This document shows, piece by piece, positions 9,045-20,921 of a stretch of 64,000 nucleotides of DNA (its first letter is position 1; each line of letters begins with the position of its first letter). Location: positions 32,343,931-32,407,930 of the forward strand of contig OY726565.1 of NCBI GenBank assembly GCA_963383645.1, written 5' to 3'. Under the pieces are notes generated by a model. That model ran no database searches and was not told the DNA's origin. It saw only the letters and a list, made by a program, of their open reading frames with translations. Both the position numbers and the translations under genes were made by a program. The stretch comes from Muscardinus avellanarius. Taxonomy: Eukaryota; Chordata; Mammalia; Rodentia; Gliridae.

Positions 9045-9815
9045 TTATTGGATACTATATGACCCAACTATACCACTTCTTGGCATCTTTCTAAAAATAT
9101 TGAAGTCAGAATTCTATAGTGATACAGATATAATCATGTTAAAAGCAGCACAATTCACAATAGCCAAATTATAGAACCAAGCTAGGTTTCCATCAACAGA
9201 TGAAGAGATAATGAAAATGTGTTCTATACACACAATGGAATTTTACTCTGCTATAAAAAACAAAAGGAAGGAGGGACAGGGAAGGGAATGAAGTAGGATT
9301 TGGGAAGGGCTAAATAAGTGATGTGTGTATGTATATCTCCATCATTTTGTATTCCATTAAGATGTATGACTATAATGCAACAATAAAAAATTTAAAAATG
9401 ATCAAAAGTATGTCATTTGCAGAAAAATGGATTGAACTAAACAGTTTTAAAGTAAGACCAGCCAGTCTCAGAAAGTCAAGGGTTTTATGTGTCCTCTCAT
9501 ATAAGGTAGAGAGAAAATAGGAGATAAAAGAGACTTCAGATAAAGGAGGAAAGAGACCAATAGAATGGTGAAAGAGAATTGAGAAAAAAGGTGGAGAGGA
9601 GAAAAAGAAAGATTGAGACAGGAAACAGTTAAAAAATGTTATGTCCATTTATGAACGTATCACTCCGGATCTCACCAACATTTACAAGGAGGGGGAAGTG
9701 AGAAAGAGGGGTGGAGTGTGGAAAGAAATACACCACATGCCATTTATGTGTATGTTTGTGTCATTTTGAACCTCAGTATGATGTATAATTACAATGCACC
9801 AAAAATATAAAAATT
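9045..9815 (+). mobile_element. L1 3' part, containing a nested L1 tail
   Basis: ORF2-end landmarks are 'gacccaactataccactt' (9060), 'agcagcacaattcacaat' (9145), 'ccatcaacagatgaag' (9190) and, after the nested insert, 'gtatgtcatttgcagaaa' (9408). A purine-rich 3' UTR follows and the terminus 'tacaatgcaccaaaaat' at about 9790-9806. ORF2 is interrupted by stops. Confidence 0.85.
9267..9402 (+). mobile_element. Nested 136-bp L1 3' tail inside an older L1
   Basis: A severely 5'-truncated L1 end (ggaaggaggg... to caataaaaaatttaaaaatg) interrupts the host L1 between 'cataaaaaacaaaa'-type sequence and 'gtatgtcatttgcag'. CAAAAG at 9261-9266 and 9403-9408 is the probable target duplication. Confidence 0.75.
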
Positions 9816-9949
9816 GTACTATAAAACAATATAATTAATATAGAAGCATTGTATAAATCTAAAGTAAACAGATTGACTGCTTGTATGGTCTGTAGAAATA
9901 AAAATAAACCACTTTAATACTGGAATAATTTGCATAATTTTATATTTCT

Positions 9950-10085
9950 GCAAATATGAAATTATATCCAACTTTATTTACTGCAGCAGTATTGTAATTC
10001 TCATCACACATTGTGAACATTTGGAAGAAACCCAAATGTCCATAATTTGGAGATTAATTAAACTAATTACAACACACACAAATAC

Positions 10086-10137
<52 letters not shown>

Positions 10138-10612
10138 TCTCTCATCCACAACTAAAAACAGCTGCCCAAAAGGATTAGGATATTATCTGTATGTAAATAT
10201 ACTAATATTTGTACTTTGTTTGAGAAAAAGCAAGATACAAAACAGTGGTATAAAATTTCAATTTGACCTAGCAGGAGTGGATAACATAACATCTACAACT
10301 GACTAGTCAATTATTTTAGTAAAGTATAATTTATATATATGAAGATAATTACCAGAAAAATTTAGGAGACAGGAAATTGAAAAAGTTAAAATTGGATTCC
10401 TCTCTGGAGCAGGACTTGGAATGCAAAAAAGTTATTTTTATTCTATATTATTTAATATTTTTGAATGATGCCTTTTATTGTCAAAAAGCTATTTGTTGGA
10501 AAATTAGGGTCTATTTAGAAGAAAATACATCATGTGATGTGTGCATGTTTGTATCACTTTGATTTTAACTATCATGCATTATTGCATTTCACCACTAAGA
10601 ATATAAAAAATG
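9950..10612 (+). mobile_element. Probable old L1 3' fragment with (CA)n
   Basis: 'tactgcagcagtattgtaat' (9980) and 'aacccaaatgtccataat' (10028) recall the ORF2 end, and 'gatgtgtgcatgtttgtatc' (10537) recalls the local L1 terminus. Between them is a (CA)n tract of about 46 bases (10089-10134). Diverged, boundaries uncertain. Confidence 0.5.
10089..10134. repeat. (CA)n microsatellite
   Basis: About 23 uninterrupted CA units. Confidence 0.95.
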
Positions 10613-11088
10613 GTATATTTTGTTTTTTTAAAATGATAAAAAGCAACCTATATATTTCAATGAACATTCATAAAGACATTCTAGAAAGTAAAAGAAAATA
10701 AAAAGACAAAAAGAGGCAAATTTATATTAGGCAAGAATAAAAATCAAGCTAATGTATGAAATGAAAGGAAGATTTTCACTTTACATTTTTAGTTATTAAA
10801 AAGGATTTTATAAAGTTGCTTATTCAAAATTAACAGCTAAATAAAAACTAAAAATTTATTAAAGTATTGTGTAGCTACTCATAATTGTGACAGAAAGAGA
10901 TAAAAATCAGAAATGAATTTACCATGCTAAAAACACGAATGAGAGGGATGATTGTAATGAATGTTTCACTCATTTGTGTGGCTGAAATGCAGGGCCACCA
11001 AAAGGGCTGTGGGGGCCTGGGAAAGGTTATGTCAGGAGACAACAGGGACTGTTGTGCAGGCTCGCATCTGTTTAAAAGGTGCAATGCA

Positions 11089-11301
11089 GCCGGACATGGT
11101 GGCGCACACTTGTAATCCCAGCATTTGGGAGGCTGAGACAGGAGGATCTGGGTTCTTGGCCAGCATCAGCTACTTAGTGATACCCTTGCAGCTCAGTGAT
11201 ACCGTGTTTCAAAGTAAGGAATTAAAAAATGGGGCTGGAGGTGGAGCCAGAGGTAGTATGCCCCTGGGTTCGATCCCTAGTACTAAAAAGAAAAAAAAAA
11301 A
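11089..11301 (+). mobile_element. SINE, B1-dID type, B form with 9-bp TSD
   Basis: The full-length B1-like half is followed by a tRNA-like half ending 'gcccctgggttcgatccc' (a good box B), then an A-rich tail. GTGCAATGC at 11079-11087 and 11302-11310 is the target duplication. Confidence 0.92.
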
Positions 11302-11716
11302 GTGCAATGCCCAGAATGCCCAGGACCTCCAATTCCAGTGAGAATTAAATGAATACTAAGAAAGTACCTGCTATGAGAAGCAGGACTGCAGGCTGTTTTT
11401 ACAATAAGCACGACTATAATTTCAGGTGTTAGTTGCTTTCTACATAAAGATGATCTCAGAATTTTACTTCATACTATTGTGCTCTTTTCTTGGGAACAAT
11501 GTCTACTGCAAGGTCTACCTGCGACTGTCTTGCAAATAACTTCAATCTATATAGGCATTCTCAGGGTGATTATTCCTTTTACATAAATTCCTCTATGTAT
11601 TTCCTATGTAGCCATAGTCATGGTGACAAGTACACAAAGATGGGGAAAATTATTATTTCTTTTTAACAGTGAATACAATTACTTTTCTTTCTTCTGTCTG
11701 AACTTCAAAATATTTT

Positions 11717-11877
11717 AAATATTTACATTATTTATTTATTTATTTTTGAAACAAAAGATGACTTTGAGTTGAGGAGGACAACTTAATAAGTTGCTGATGC
11801 TAGCCTTAAACCCAAGAGACTCCTGTCTCAATTTCCTAAGTACTAGGATTACAAGTGCGCATCACCGCAACGAGCTT
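11717..11877 (-). mobile_element. Diverged B1-dID-type SINE
   Basis: An old copy: '(c)aacttaataagttgctgatg' and 'ctaggattacaagtgcgcat' remain. The flanks GAACTTCAAAATATTTT (11700-11716) and GAACTTCAAACATTTT (11878-11893) look like an aged target duplication. Confidence 0.75.
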
Positions 11878-12409
11878 GAACTTCAAACATTTTGACTTTT
11901 TAAAATTGCTATATAATTTTTAATCTCCTGTTTTTTTTTAAATCCCTGTCCATTTTGCCCACTAAATTCGATTTCAGGTACTCTTCTTCTACTATTCAAC
12001 AGCATGGTCTTCTTATCATAATGCTTCTTTTCTTTTTATGACCTAGTCATTTCCTTTTTAAAAGTCTTCCCATAATTATAACTTCTTAGAAATTATAGTG
12101 AATCTAGGTCATTGCATTATTGATTCAGTGTGATAGAAGTGGTGTTTTTACCCATCCAGTACGCCAAAGTTGAGCAGATATTACAGAATAATGTTCTCTC
12201 CCCTCTGGTCTGATGTCAATTTATGTTCACCTGACCATGTGATTACTTTTAAATGAACAACACACAATATTATTATTATTGTTGTTAGATTTTCCAAATG
12301 CTATAGAAAAAAAATTAAGGCTCAAGTATTTTTGGAAAAAAGTAAAATGAGAAAATAGATAAGTTATTAACTTTAAACAAGGTTCTGAAGACCTCTGATT
12401 CAGAGGCAA

Positions 12410-12476
12410 AAAAAAAAAAAAAGAAAGAAGAAAGGAAGGAAGGCAGGCAGGCAGGCAGGAAGGAAGGAAGGAAGAG
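12410..12476. repeat. Compound purine repeat (A)n (GGAA)n (GGCA)n (GGAA)n
   Basis: An A run is followed by AAAG/GGAA units, four GGCA units and again four GGAA units up to about 12475. The arrangement is nearly symmetric around the GGCA block. Confidence 0.9.
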
Positions 12477-14267
12477 AGAAACCAGTGTACACTCACAGAA
12501 ACGATTTCCAGCATCCTTATCCCTAAAGTCAATGTTGCAGATCTGTTTCATAGGCTTTGTTGACTAGCTCCTTAGGTCTCTCAGTAAGTGAATTTCCTTA
12601 GGCGACCAAGTCCTTATGCCAAATCCTAATCCATGATGCGCAGTGCTACAAAAAGTTTCTAGATTATTATCAAAGCATTGTAAACAATATAGGGATTATA
12701 TAATATATGCTTTAGGTACTTAGGCAATGTTGAATTGCATAATTTTCTTTACTGAGCTAAAAAAATAGTAGCAAATATTATTAAAGTAGTAACTGGATTT
12801 CATTGACAGAAGGAACAGTGGAGAATCAAGCTTTCTATTTTGGGGTTCATTTATACTGTGATGGTAATGACTATTTTAAAAATAACCAAAATAGCTGTAT
12901 TTGTTAGACATTATAACCTCAATATGACAAAAATGACATGAGTATTAATTTGGAGCAAAATGAATTTAAAATGAGTTTGAAAATTGAAGACGTAGCCTAC
13001 TGTGTCTGTACTTTAAGATTTGTCTTGTCAGTGCTCATTAGAAGAAAAATTTTATCAACCCTGAAAATAATCATAGACCTCACAAAACATGTCATTATGT
13101 TTCTGAAAATACTCCAAAATGAATGCAAGTAGTGTTTCCCAATTATTACAATAGAAATGGGACAGATATTGTAAAAATATAATTTTACATAGCTTTGGAG
13201 AATCCATTGCTAATGTGGGAAAATTGTTTATGAAAATGATTTTAAAATATTTTCTTCTAATGTGATTTTTAAAACTATAATATTGTACCAGAGAGGGATG
13301 AAATGCTGGCATATTCCATGAACTCTTTATTTCCTCTTGGGCCATAAAATATCCTTCTTAAAAGAAAGTAGAATGTTCCACTCCATTTCTAATAAAATTT
13401 CAACATTCAGGTAATTGTTTTTTTTTTTAATTCTCACATTTTCTCAGCCCCTAAAATTTGGTATCTTCTTTTTTTTTTCTTTTAGTTTCTTTGCATTTCC
13501 TTTGATTTTATAAATCCTGGGGGCAATGATGGAGAAATGACAGAGTGAGGAAAGGCTTCACTTAACCAAGATGACACTGGCCCACCCACCTCGCACTTGG
13601 CTGCTGCTCAATACTGCTTCTGTTTTTCATGGATGTTTCCATGGTCTGTTGAAAAGATTCTCTTTTCTGCGCATTTTTCACCCACCGGTCCTTCCTTTAA
13701 TGTGGACAAGTGAATCTTCTTTGACTGGTAATTCATAGCATCATTTTCAGCTTCTGGAGATCTGGAGCTCTTCCCTAGCTTTGGTTAAGTGTTTCCCTCC
13801 AGTTGACCGGTCTATAATATGAACAAGTGATTTGTGGCGGCAAACTGCTGCATGTGCGTCCTACAAAGATAGTAAGGCATACTCATCTTCATTCCAGCAG
13901 GTTATGTAAGCCCAGTGCCGCCCCATTTGTGTTCACTATCAAAGAATCCAGCCAGCTAGTCTCAAGCTCCTTCAACTTCCCAGGTGAGTCAGATGATGTG
14001 CAGTGTGTTTACACAATGGGAAATCATACAGTACGCTCTCAAACTGGTTATACCAAGACTCACTGAATCCCCTTGTCCTGTACTGATGAGGGGGAACACT
14101 TTTTCTGTATAAAGCTAAAGAGGATGTGTGGGGAGACCAAAAATCCCACTGACTCCAAAACCTCCTCCAAGCATCCCACTTTATTGTCATTTTTACCTAA
14201 TCTCCTTCATAGGCTAAGGTGGTTATCAAAGGGACAGGCCATTAATTGTCATCCTTCTCTCTCTCTC

Positions 14268-14461
14268 TTTTTTTTTTTTTTTGGTGGTACTAAGGTTCCT
14301 GGAAGCCCTTCTACCTCCAGGCTACACTCCCAGGCCTATTTTATACTTTTTATTTGGAAACAGGGTCTCTTAAGCCAGTGCGGCTGGCTTCGAACCTGTG
14401 CGATCCTCCTGTCTCTGCCTCCCAAGTGCGGGGATTACAAGCGTGTGCCACCACGCCCAGG
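14268..14461 (-). mobile_element. SINE, B1-dID type, short (A) form
   Basis: A T run (tail), then 'ggttcctggaagcccttc', then the short junction 'cttaagccagtgcggctgg'. On the minus strand the B1 half keeps the box B sequence GGTTCGAAGCC (complement at about 14387-14397). Confidence 0.9.
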
Positions 14462-14680
14462 TATCTTTCTCTTTTTTTTTTAACACTTGGATGATAGCCT
14501 ACTTTTCAAATGCAGTATATATTCTCATGACACACAAAGTGGGACAGTCATGGTTCCACTTCTGCATCCTATTAATCTTGCTAACAAATGCAGAGGTCAG
14601 TTTTGGTTCATGACTGTAATTACACAGAATGACCTGGAAAATATCATGTATTACCCCATAATACCAGAGTTTGTTAATTA

Positions 14681-14907
14681 TTTTTTATTTATTTATTTTT
14701 TGTGTGTGTGGGTCTGGGGATGGAACCCAGGGGCATTCGACCTCCGAGCTATACCTCCTGCCCTATTTTTTATTCTTTATTTTGAAACCGGGTCTCACTG
14801 AGTTGCAGAGGGCCTCACTAAGTAGCTGAGGCTGTCCGCAAACAGTGATCCTCTGTTCTCAGCCTCCCGAATGCTGGGATTACAAGCGTGCACCACCACG
14901 CCCGGCT
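14681..14907 (-). mobile_element. SINE, B1-dID type, B form
   Basis: 'ccaggggcattcgacctcc' in the ID half, with both 'cactgagt' and 'cactaagt' segments, and the B1 half ending cacgcccggctt. TTAATTATTTTT-like text on each side suggests a decayed duplication. Confidence 0.88.
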
Positions 14908-15424
14908 TGTTGATAATTTTTATAAGATTAGTGTGATAGACTGTATCCACTGAAAATAAATTATTTAGAAATGAAAATTTTAACATACAAATAAATAATG
15001 TTACAAGGCATACATATTTATAAATTTAAAAAATTTCAGTTTTGAAATTAGAAAGACATCACAGTAAAAAAAAAAAGATATTTTTCAAGCCTTTACCTGA
15101 AATACATTTAAAATTGTTTTAACTGAATACCGCTGGATTGTCCACTTCTAGGAGCCCACTAAGCTAAATATCGTTGTGAGCACAAATGTTAATGGAATGA
15201 TGAAATAGCACCTATTATGTAGGACATCATTTTATCACTTGGACTTTAGTATCATCCTTTTCAATCTTAAATAAAGATTCCTGACAGCACCAGAGTAATG
15301 AAATAATTTTCTAAGTTCTTACTATGAAATAAAAGATTAGGCTAAATGATAGATTTTAAAGATAACTTATGCTTAATAATTAGACACAATCCTTATTAGA
15401 AACATTGTGAAATAATAAAATGAA

Positions 15425-15560
15425 AAACACTTGGGCTTTAAAATCATATAAACCTTGTCTAGATTTCCAGAATCATGATTTCACAGGTGTGCAAATCAGC
15501 TAACTCTGAAGCTTTCTTGTGAAAAATCATCAGGGATAATGTACTCCTCTAAATATAGAG
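15425..15560 (+). mobile_element. MIR-like fragment
   Basis: 'cttgggctttaaaatcat' followed by sequence resembling the MIR core ('cagctaactctgaagc'). Strongly diverged; called from memory of the consensus. Confidence 0.5.
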
Positions 15561-15579
15561 AGAAAACATCAGACCCTTC

Positions 15580-15712
15580 ACTTCCTGAGACTATCTGCTC
15601 TCACTTAGCATAATCTCAAATTCCATCCATTTTCCTATATATAACATGATCTGTTCTTAATGGCTCATAGACAATTGCAATACACCAATAATTTTAATTA
15701 AAAATAAAAATA
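15580..15712. mobile_element. Small twin-primed L1 (inverted ORF2 end plus sense tail)
   Basis: 15580-15666 is antisense L1 ('tctcacttagcataat', 'ctgttcttaatggct'). At about 15667 it switches to the sense 3' terminus 'gcaatacaccaataatttt' with an A-rich tail. The head-to-head switch is the mark of twin priming. Confidence 0.65.
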
Positions 15713-16545
15713 TAGAAGAAAGAAGAGAATGGAGAATTCATAGAACAGACCTCTTAGGTCCTCCCCTGCACCCACTCTCTTCCCATTCTTTCTTCTTGTT
15801 AAACTTTCTCATTGCTCAGCATATATGTTCTCTTTAAGTTTTGTACATTTTGTTGTATAAGTTTAACCACATTCATTTTTTCTCTAAATATCCCACATTG
15901 CATTTGTATGTTTCTTCTGTCCTTAATAAATCATACATCAATATATATCTCTGGACTTTAATAGTCAAGAATGTAAGATTTAGGACGATTGATTGCTAAC
16001 ACAGCTTATGAAATGGATAAATTTAGATGGGGTTCTTAGCTTTTCAGATTTATTTATTCAGTTCTGAAAAGTTAAAAAAAATGATTATCTCCTTTATTTT
16101 TCCAATGAAGTACTGTAGGTAAAATCGAGATTTCTTATTGGAGATCCAATGAATATAAATAGCTTCTTTTTCCACCCCCATCTACCATAAATGAAATGGA
16201 ATCTCAAAAAAGGAAAAGAGAACTTCTAATTGAAGGTCAAGGCATGGTTGTTGGATAAAGCAGCATTTACACTGAGCTTGGAGCAGAAGTTCAATTTGGA
16301 CTTGTAAAAATATAGGAAAAAGATTTCCAGAAGAGAAAGCGGCTTGAGCAAAGCAACAAATTTAAAATGTTGGATGTAAGAGGGGTGCACCGGTATTGCA
16401 GTTTGTAAAAGCTCAATAGGCATTCAATTAGTTGAAAAAGTAATAGAGACCAAAAAAATCTTACCAATTTTTATAGAAGTTGTTTTTATTACCTCTGGAA
16501 ATCTTTTAAGGTGACTGCCTGACCTCAAGCCCCTCCCCGCCCCCC

Positions 16546-16724
16546 TTTTTTTACAGTACTGAGGAGGGAACACAAGGACATTCTACATTTGGGCTACTCC
16601 CCGAGCCCTATTTTTTATTCTTTATTTTGAAACAGGGTCTCACCAAGTTGCAGCCACGGACCACCATCCTCCTGTCTCAGCCCCACAAATGCTGGCATTC
16701 CAAGCATGGGCAACCCATCAGGCT
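16546..16724 (-). mobile_element. SINE, B1-dID type, diverged B form
   Basis: The ID half ('gtactgaggagggaac', 'ccccgagccctatttttt') joins a shortened B1 half ('gtctcagccccacaaatgctgg'). A segment around the 'cactaagtagctgagg' position is missing. Confidence 0.75.
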
Positions 16725-17630
16725 CTTGTGATGATACTGGGTCTCACAAGATAAAGCAGGATAATAATCCATTGAAAGGTTAATGTATTAGTAACCCTAA
16801 TTTCATCTGTAACTCAGTACACTTTTGTTACCTAATCTAACATATTCACAAATTCTGGGGATTAGGAATTGAAAATATTTGGAGGACCATTACTCTTCCT
16901 ACCACACTTTTCAAGCTGGAATTCCCCAAGGTAAAGCATCTCAGAATTTCTCTCTAGACAAATGGCAGGAACTGAGATGATGGGAAACAAATTTGAAAGT
17001 TGGTAGCATTACATTTTCACAAAGTTTCTGAATATGACTGACATTTCTAGTTTTATTCACTATCAATTGGAAAACATCCCCATTTGTGCAGAGATCTTTG
17101 CAGTTTCATATTTATGATTCTATTTCTCTCACAATTAGACTTTTGGAACTACTCTTGGAGAGAAGTAAAATTCACAAATCACTCCAAAACACTTACATTT
17201 AGAACTATTTACATATATATTTGTGTATATATTTCAATACCTCTAGCCAGAGATGAAGCTTTTTAAACAAAAGAACCTGTCATTAAATTTATTCATTTAT
17301 TATTTTATTATTTATGTATTTATTATTAAACACCTTATACACATGTATTATGTTATAGTAAACATAGTATATATAATAATATTTTAATATCTATCCACTT
17401 GTTTATTAGTTTTATTTATTAATTTATTTATTTTATACATTCATTCCACTATTTTAATCAGGGGGGGATTTCTTTCTGATGAATGTTTTGGAATTTCTTT
17501 CACATTATTCCACACCACACATCATTTTCACCAAGTAAGAGCTCTCCCATCATTGTCCAAATTATAAATTTTCTGTGCATTTTCTCTGCCTGGAATAGCT
17601 TCCTTATGACAATCAAATTCTGCTTATACT

Positions 17631-17839
17631 TTTTTTTTGGCAGGTCTGGGGATGGAACCCAGAGGTATTTGACCCCCAAGCTACACCCCCTGCCCTATTT
17701 TTTATTCTTTATTTTGAAACCGGGTCTCAGTGAGTTGCAGAGGGCCTCACTAAGTAGCTGAGGCTGTCCGCGAACCATGATCCTCTGGTCTCAGCCTTCC
17801 GAATGCTGGGATTACAAGCATGAGCCACCAAGCCCGGCT
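17631..17839 (-). mobile_element. SINE, B1-dID type, B form
   Basis: Full-length copy with 'ggtctggggatggaaccc' and the B1 end 'ccaagcccggctt'. GCTTATACTTTT before and GCATATACTTTT after look like the target duplication. Confidence 0.88.
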
Positions 17840-18836
17840 TGCATATACTTTTAAGTCCATGTTGAGTCTCATTTTTTTCTATGAAGTTTCTCCTGTTAAC
17901 TAAGCAATTCTCAGCTATCTTTCTTAGAGAATAGAAACTCAAACTCTTACTTGGCATTTAAACTTGATATTGCTTTAAGACATCATTGACATTGTTATTT
18001 TTTATCTTTATTAATTTTTAAATTATTTATTTTACAGTGTTTCTCTAATAATATATAAAGTATAAAGGAATTTCTATGTGACTCAAGTACATTAAGTGAT
18101 TAATATATTTTACCTATTTAAAAAGCTTACATTTTATATTCACTTATAGGACATATTAACATCAAATATCACTTAAGAGAGATTCAATAAACCCTTATTC
18201 TACCAGTTGGATATACATTAGATTATCAGTGGCTCTCAGTCTATTCATAGCATCCAATAAGTTTTTTTCTCCAACTTTTTATAATGTTGCTCAATTTACA
18301 TGTGAAGGATGAATTTTGAAAAATTTAGAATGAACTTTCACATATAATTTAGACATTTATTTGAATGATTCTGTGATGAGAGTTGACATCTCATTAAAAA
18401 CCTTTAGCCTGATGTGAGCCAATCAGAAATTTGTTGTAGCTTTTATTTTTTCTTCTGTATCTTGTATTTCTTTTTCTTCCTGCTATATTTTTCTAATAAT
18501 ATTATCTATAGGTTCTGCATAAGTATGGCTCTGCATAGCCTTCTAAGTAAATATAAGCTTAAAATACATTTATTTTACTCGTAATACTTAAATGATAATT
18601 TAAAAGGATGTGGAGTTATGGTGTCAGTTATTTTTATAGCATTTCAAATATATTATTTTATTGTTATGTATTTTCTTACATTCAATATAGTTAATAAAAA
18701 GCCTTTAGCAATTGGAATGCCATTCCTTTATATATGCTACTTCTTCCTGTGAGATTTCTTTTTTTATTTCTTAGGTTTAAAAATGCCTTCAAGGTGCTCT
18801 GTGAGCTTCCTTTAAATCAGAGATATTTGTTCATTA

Positions 18837-19158
18837 TTTCAAAGTGGACATGGGTCAAAAAAGAAACTCTAGATGAAGAAGAGGCTATAGATGAGTAAAT
18901 AAGATGACATAATTGAGGAGATGGGAGAGGGAAGAGGGAAATTCTCGAATGCATATGATGTGCCTTAACAAACATATCAATGTCAATCACTAAGCCAAAC
19001 ACAAGAAGGAAGGAGGGGGAGGGAATGGGTGGGAAGTGGGAAAGGGCTAATTGGGTGACGTGTGCATGTGTTTCTCCACCATCATTCATGTCTCCACCAT
19101 CTTGCATCCCATTAAGATGTATGAATACAATGCACCAACAAAAAATAAAAAAAATTGA
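18837..19158 (+). mobile_element. L1 3' UTR and tail, 5' truncated
   Basis: A purine-rich L1 3' UTR ('ggaagaagaggctatagatg'-like, 'ccaaacacaagaagga') ends with 'gtgtgcatgtgtttctcc', 'acaatgcaccaacaaaaa' and an A-rich tail. The closest match within the window is 38460-38675. Confidence 0.85.
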
Positions 19159-19394
19159 TGTTTATTTTTAAATACTTCCTTTCTCCCAGTCATATTCTTC
19201 ACTTCTTGTCACTAAAATTTTTATTAAAATTATGCAAATTTGAGACAATCTTTGTATTTTGATTTTAGCTGAAATCTCTTCTGTTTCCCAATTTCTCTCT
19301 AGCTTTCATATGAGAAAACACGATTCTTCTCTTTCTGAGACTAACTGATCTCACTTAGCATAATACTCTCCAATTCCATTTCCCTGCAAATGAC

Positions 19395-19810
19395 ACTTTT
19401 GTGTGTGGTACAGGGGACTGAACCCAGGGGCATTTTATCTCCAAGTTACACCCTGCTCTATTTTTTTATTTTATTTTAATTTTTTTTTTGCTGGTGGTAC
19501 TGGGTTCCTGGAAACCTTTCTACCTCCGGGCTATACTCCCAGACCTGTTTTTGGGTTTTTTTTTTAAAGGGTCTCTTAAGCCAGCAAGGCTGGCTTCGAG
19601 CCTGTGCGATACTCCTGTTTCCACCTCCCAAGCACGGGGATTGCAAGTGTGTGCAACCATGCCTACCATGCAGCTCTATTTTTTATTCTTTATTGTGAGA
19701 TACAGACTCACTAAGTTGCAGAGGCCTCACTAAGTAACTGCGAACCTGCCATCCTCCTGTCTCAGTCTCCCAGGTACTAGGATTACAAGCATGAACCACC
19801 ACACCCGGCT
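19395..19810 (-). mobile_element. SINE, B form, interrupted by an A-form SINE
   Basis: The outer copy is 19395-19460 plus 19673-19810. TGCAAATGAC (19385-19394) and TGCAATTGAC (19811-19820) mark its target duplication in the L1. The B1 end is 'cacacccggct'. Confidence 0.88.
19476..19672 (-). mobile_element. SINE, short (A) form, nested in a B-form SINE
   Basis: 'gttcctggaaacctttctac' and 'ttaagccagcaaggctgg' identify the A form. The target duplication, GCTCTATTTTTT followed by ATT, lies at 19455-19470 and again from 19673. The insertion splits the linker of the host SINE, so this A copy is younger than that B copy. Confidence 0.9.
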
Positions 19811-20357
19811 TGCAATTGACGTAATTTTGTTCTTCTTAATGGCTGAGTAGAATTACATAATGTGTCTATATGTCACATTTTCATTATCCATTCACCTCAG
19901 CTGGTTCCATAATTTGGATATTATGAATTATGCTGCTGTAAACAGAGATATGCATGTGTCACTATAGAATTCTGACTTCAATTTATTTGCAAAGATCCCC
20001 AGGAGTGATACAAATGGGTGGTAAAAAGAGATTGGAAAGGAAAATGGGAATAGCATAAAACCGACTGGTTGAAGGAAACAGTTCAAATTATGCTATATAC
20101 ATATAAGAAGTTATTACCACGAGTCTCAATAACATGTATGAGAGAAAGAAGGAATAGGGTAGAATCCAGAGGGAAACACACACCAAATAGTGTGTGCATT
20201 GTATGTTTCTACCACTCTGAACCTCATTATGATATATAATTATAATGTGCCAACAATAGTAAACATTTTATTTTATTTATTATTATAATTTTTATTTTAT
20301 TTTATTATTTATTTTATTAAAACATTTTATTTTACTTTTATTTCAAATAATATTTTA

Positions 20358-20549
20358 GTCGGGCATGGTGGCGCACGCTTGTAATCCCTGCACTTGGGAG
20401 GCTAAGACAGGAGCATCATGCAGGTTCGAAGCCAGCCTCAGCTGGCTTAAGAGACCCTGTTTCCAATTAAAATATAAAATAGGTCTGGGAGTGTAGCCCA
20501 GAGGTAGAAGGCCCCTGGGTTCCATCTCCAGTACCACCAAAAAAAAAAA
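20358..20549 (+). mobile_element. SINE, short (A) form with 15-bp TSD
   Basis: TCAAATAATATTTTA is exact at 20343-20357 and 20550-20564. The B1 half keeps GGTTCGAAGCC (box B). The ID half reads 'gtctgggagtgtagccc' and, unlike most A copies, ends 'ggcccctgggttccatctcc'. Confidence 0.93.
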
Positions 20550-20921
20550 TCAAATAATATTTTATTATCAATGATTTTGTTTTTCATAACTGAGTATTTT
20601 GGATCCACTGACATTAATTCTCTCTTATCTTGCTACAAAAATTATTATTCATAATTTGAATTCCTATCAACATTGCTCAAGTATCTGTGTCTAGAATGAA
20701 ACTTTTCCCATTCGCTGTATCTCTCTTAATAAACTGAGTCTCCTAAAATATTTGTTTGTTTCATGGTGGAATGCTCCTATGCTGTTCTGACACAGCTTTT
20801 CACGATGACTGTGGCTTCTCCCACTGCTCTCTGTTTGTCAAAGATTTCTAATTACTACAAAGTTCTTTTTGAGGATAGGGAAATAGTTTGTAGTATTACT
20901 AGTAGTAGTAGCAGTAATAGT

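Larger units (their letters stand above)
10613..13825. other. Non-coding sequence between the listed repeats
   Basis: Outside the SINEs and the purine repeat, I see no gene, motif or recognised repeat. AT-rich, with frequent stops in all frames. Confidence 0.6.
14908..18836. other. Non-coding sequence between the listed repeats
   Basis: AT-rich, with ATTT-type low-complexity patches at 17280-17330 and 17400-17440. No gene or structured element recognised outside the SINEs, MIR and small L1 listed separately. Confidence 0.6.
19265..20268 (+). mobile_element. L1 with 5' inversion (twin priming), split by SINEs
   Basis: 19265-19394 and 19811-20018 are antisense ORF2-end sequence ('tctcacttagcataat', 'ggttccataatttgga', 'atgctgctgta'). 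At about 20019 it switches to sense 3' UTR ('gattggaaaggaaaatgg', 'ggaaacagttcaaatt') and the terminus 'taatgtgccaacaatag'. Compared with the L1 at 9045-9815, the inverted and sense parts abut in L1 coordinates (near its position 9565), as twin priming predicts. SINEs at 19395-19810 interrupt the inverted part. Confidence 0.8.
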
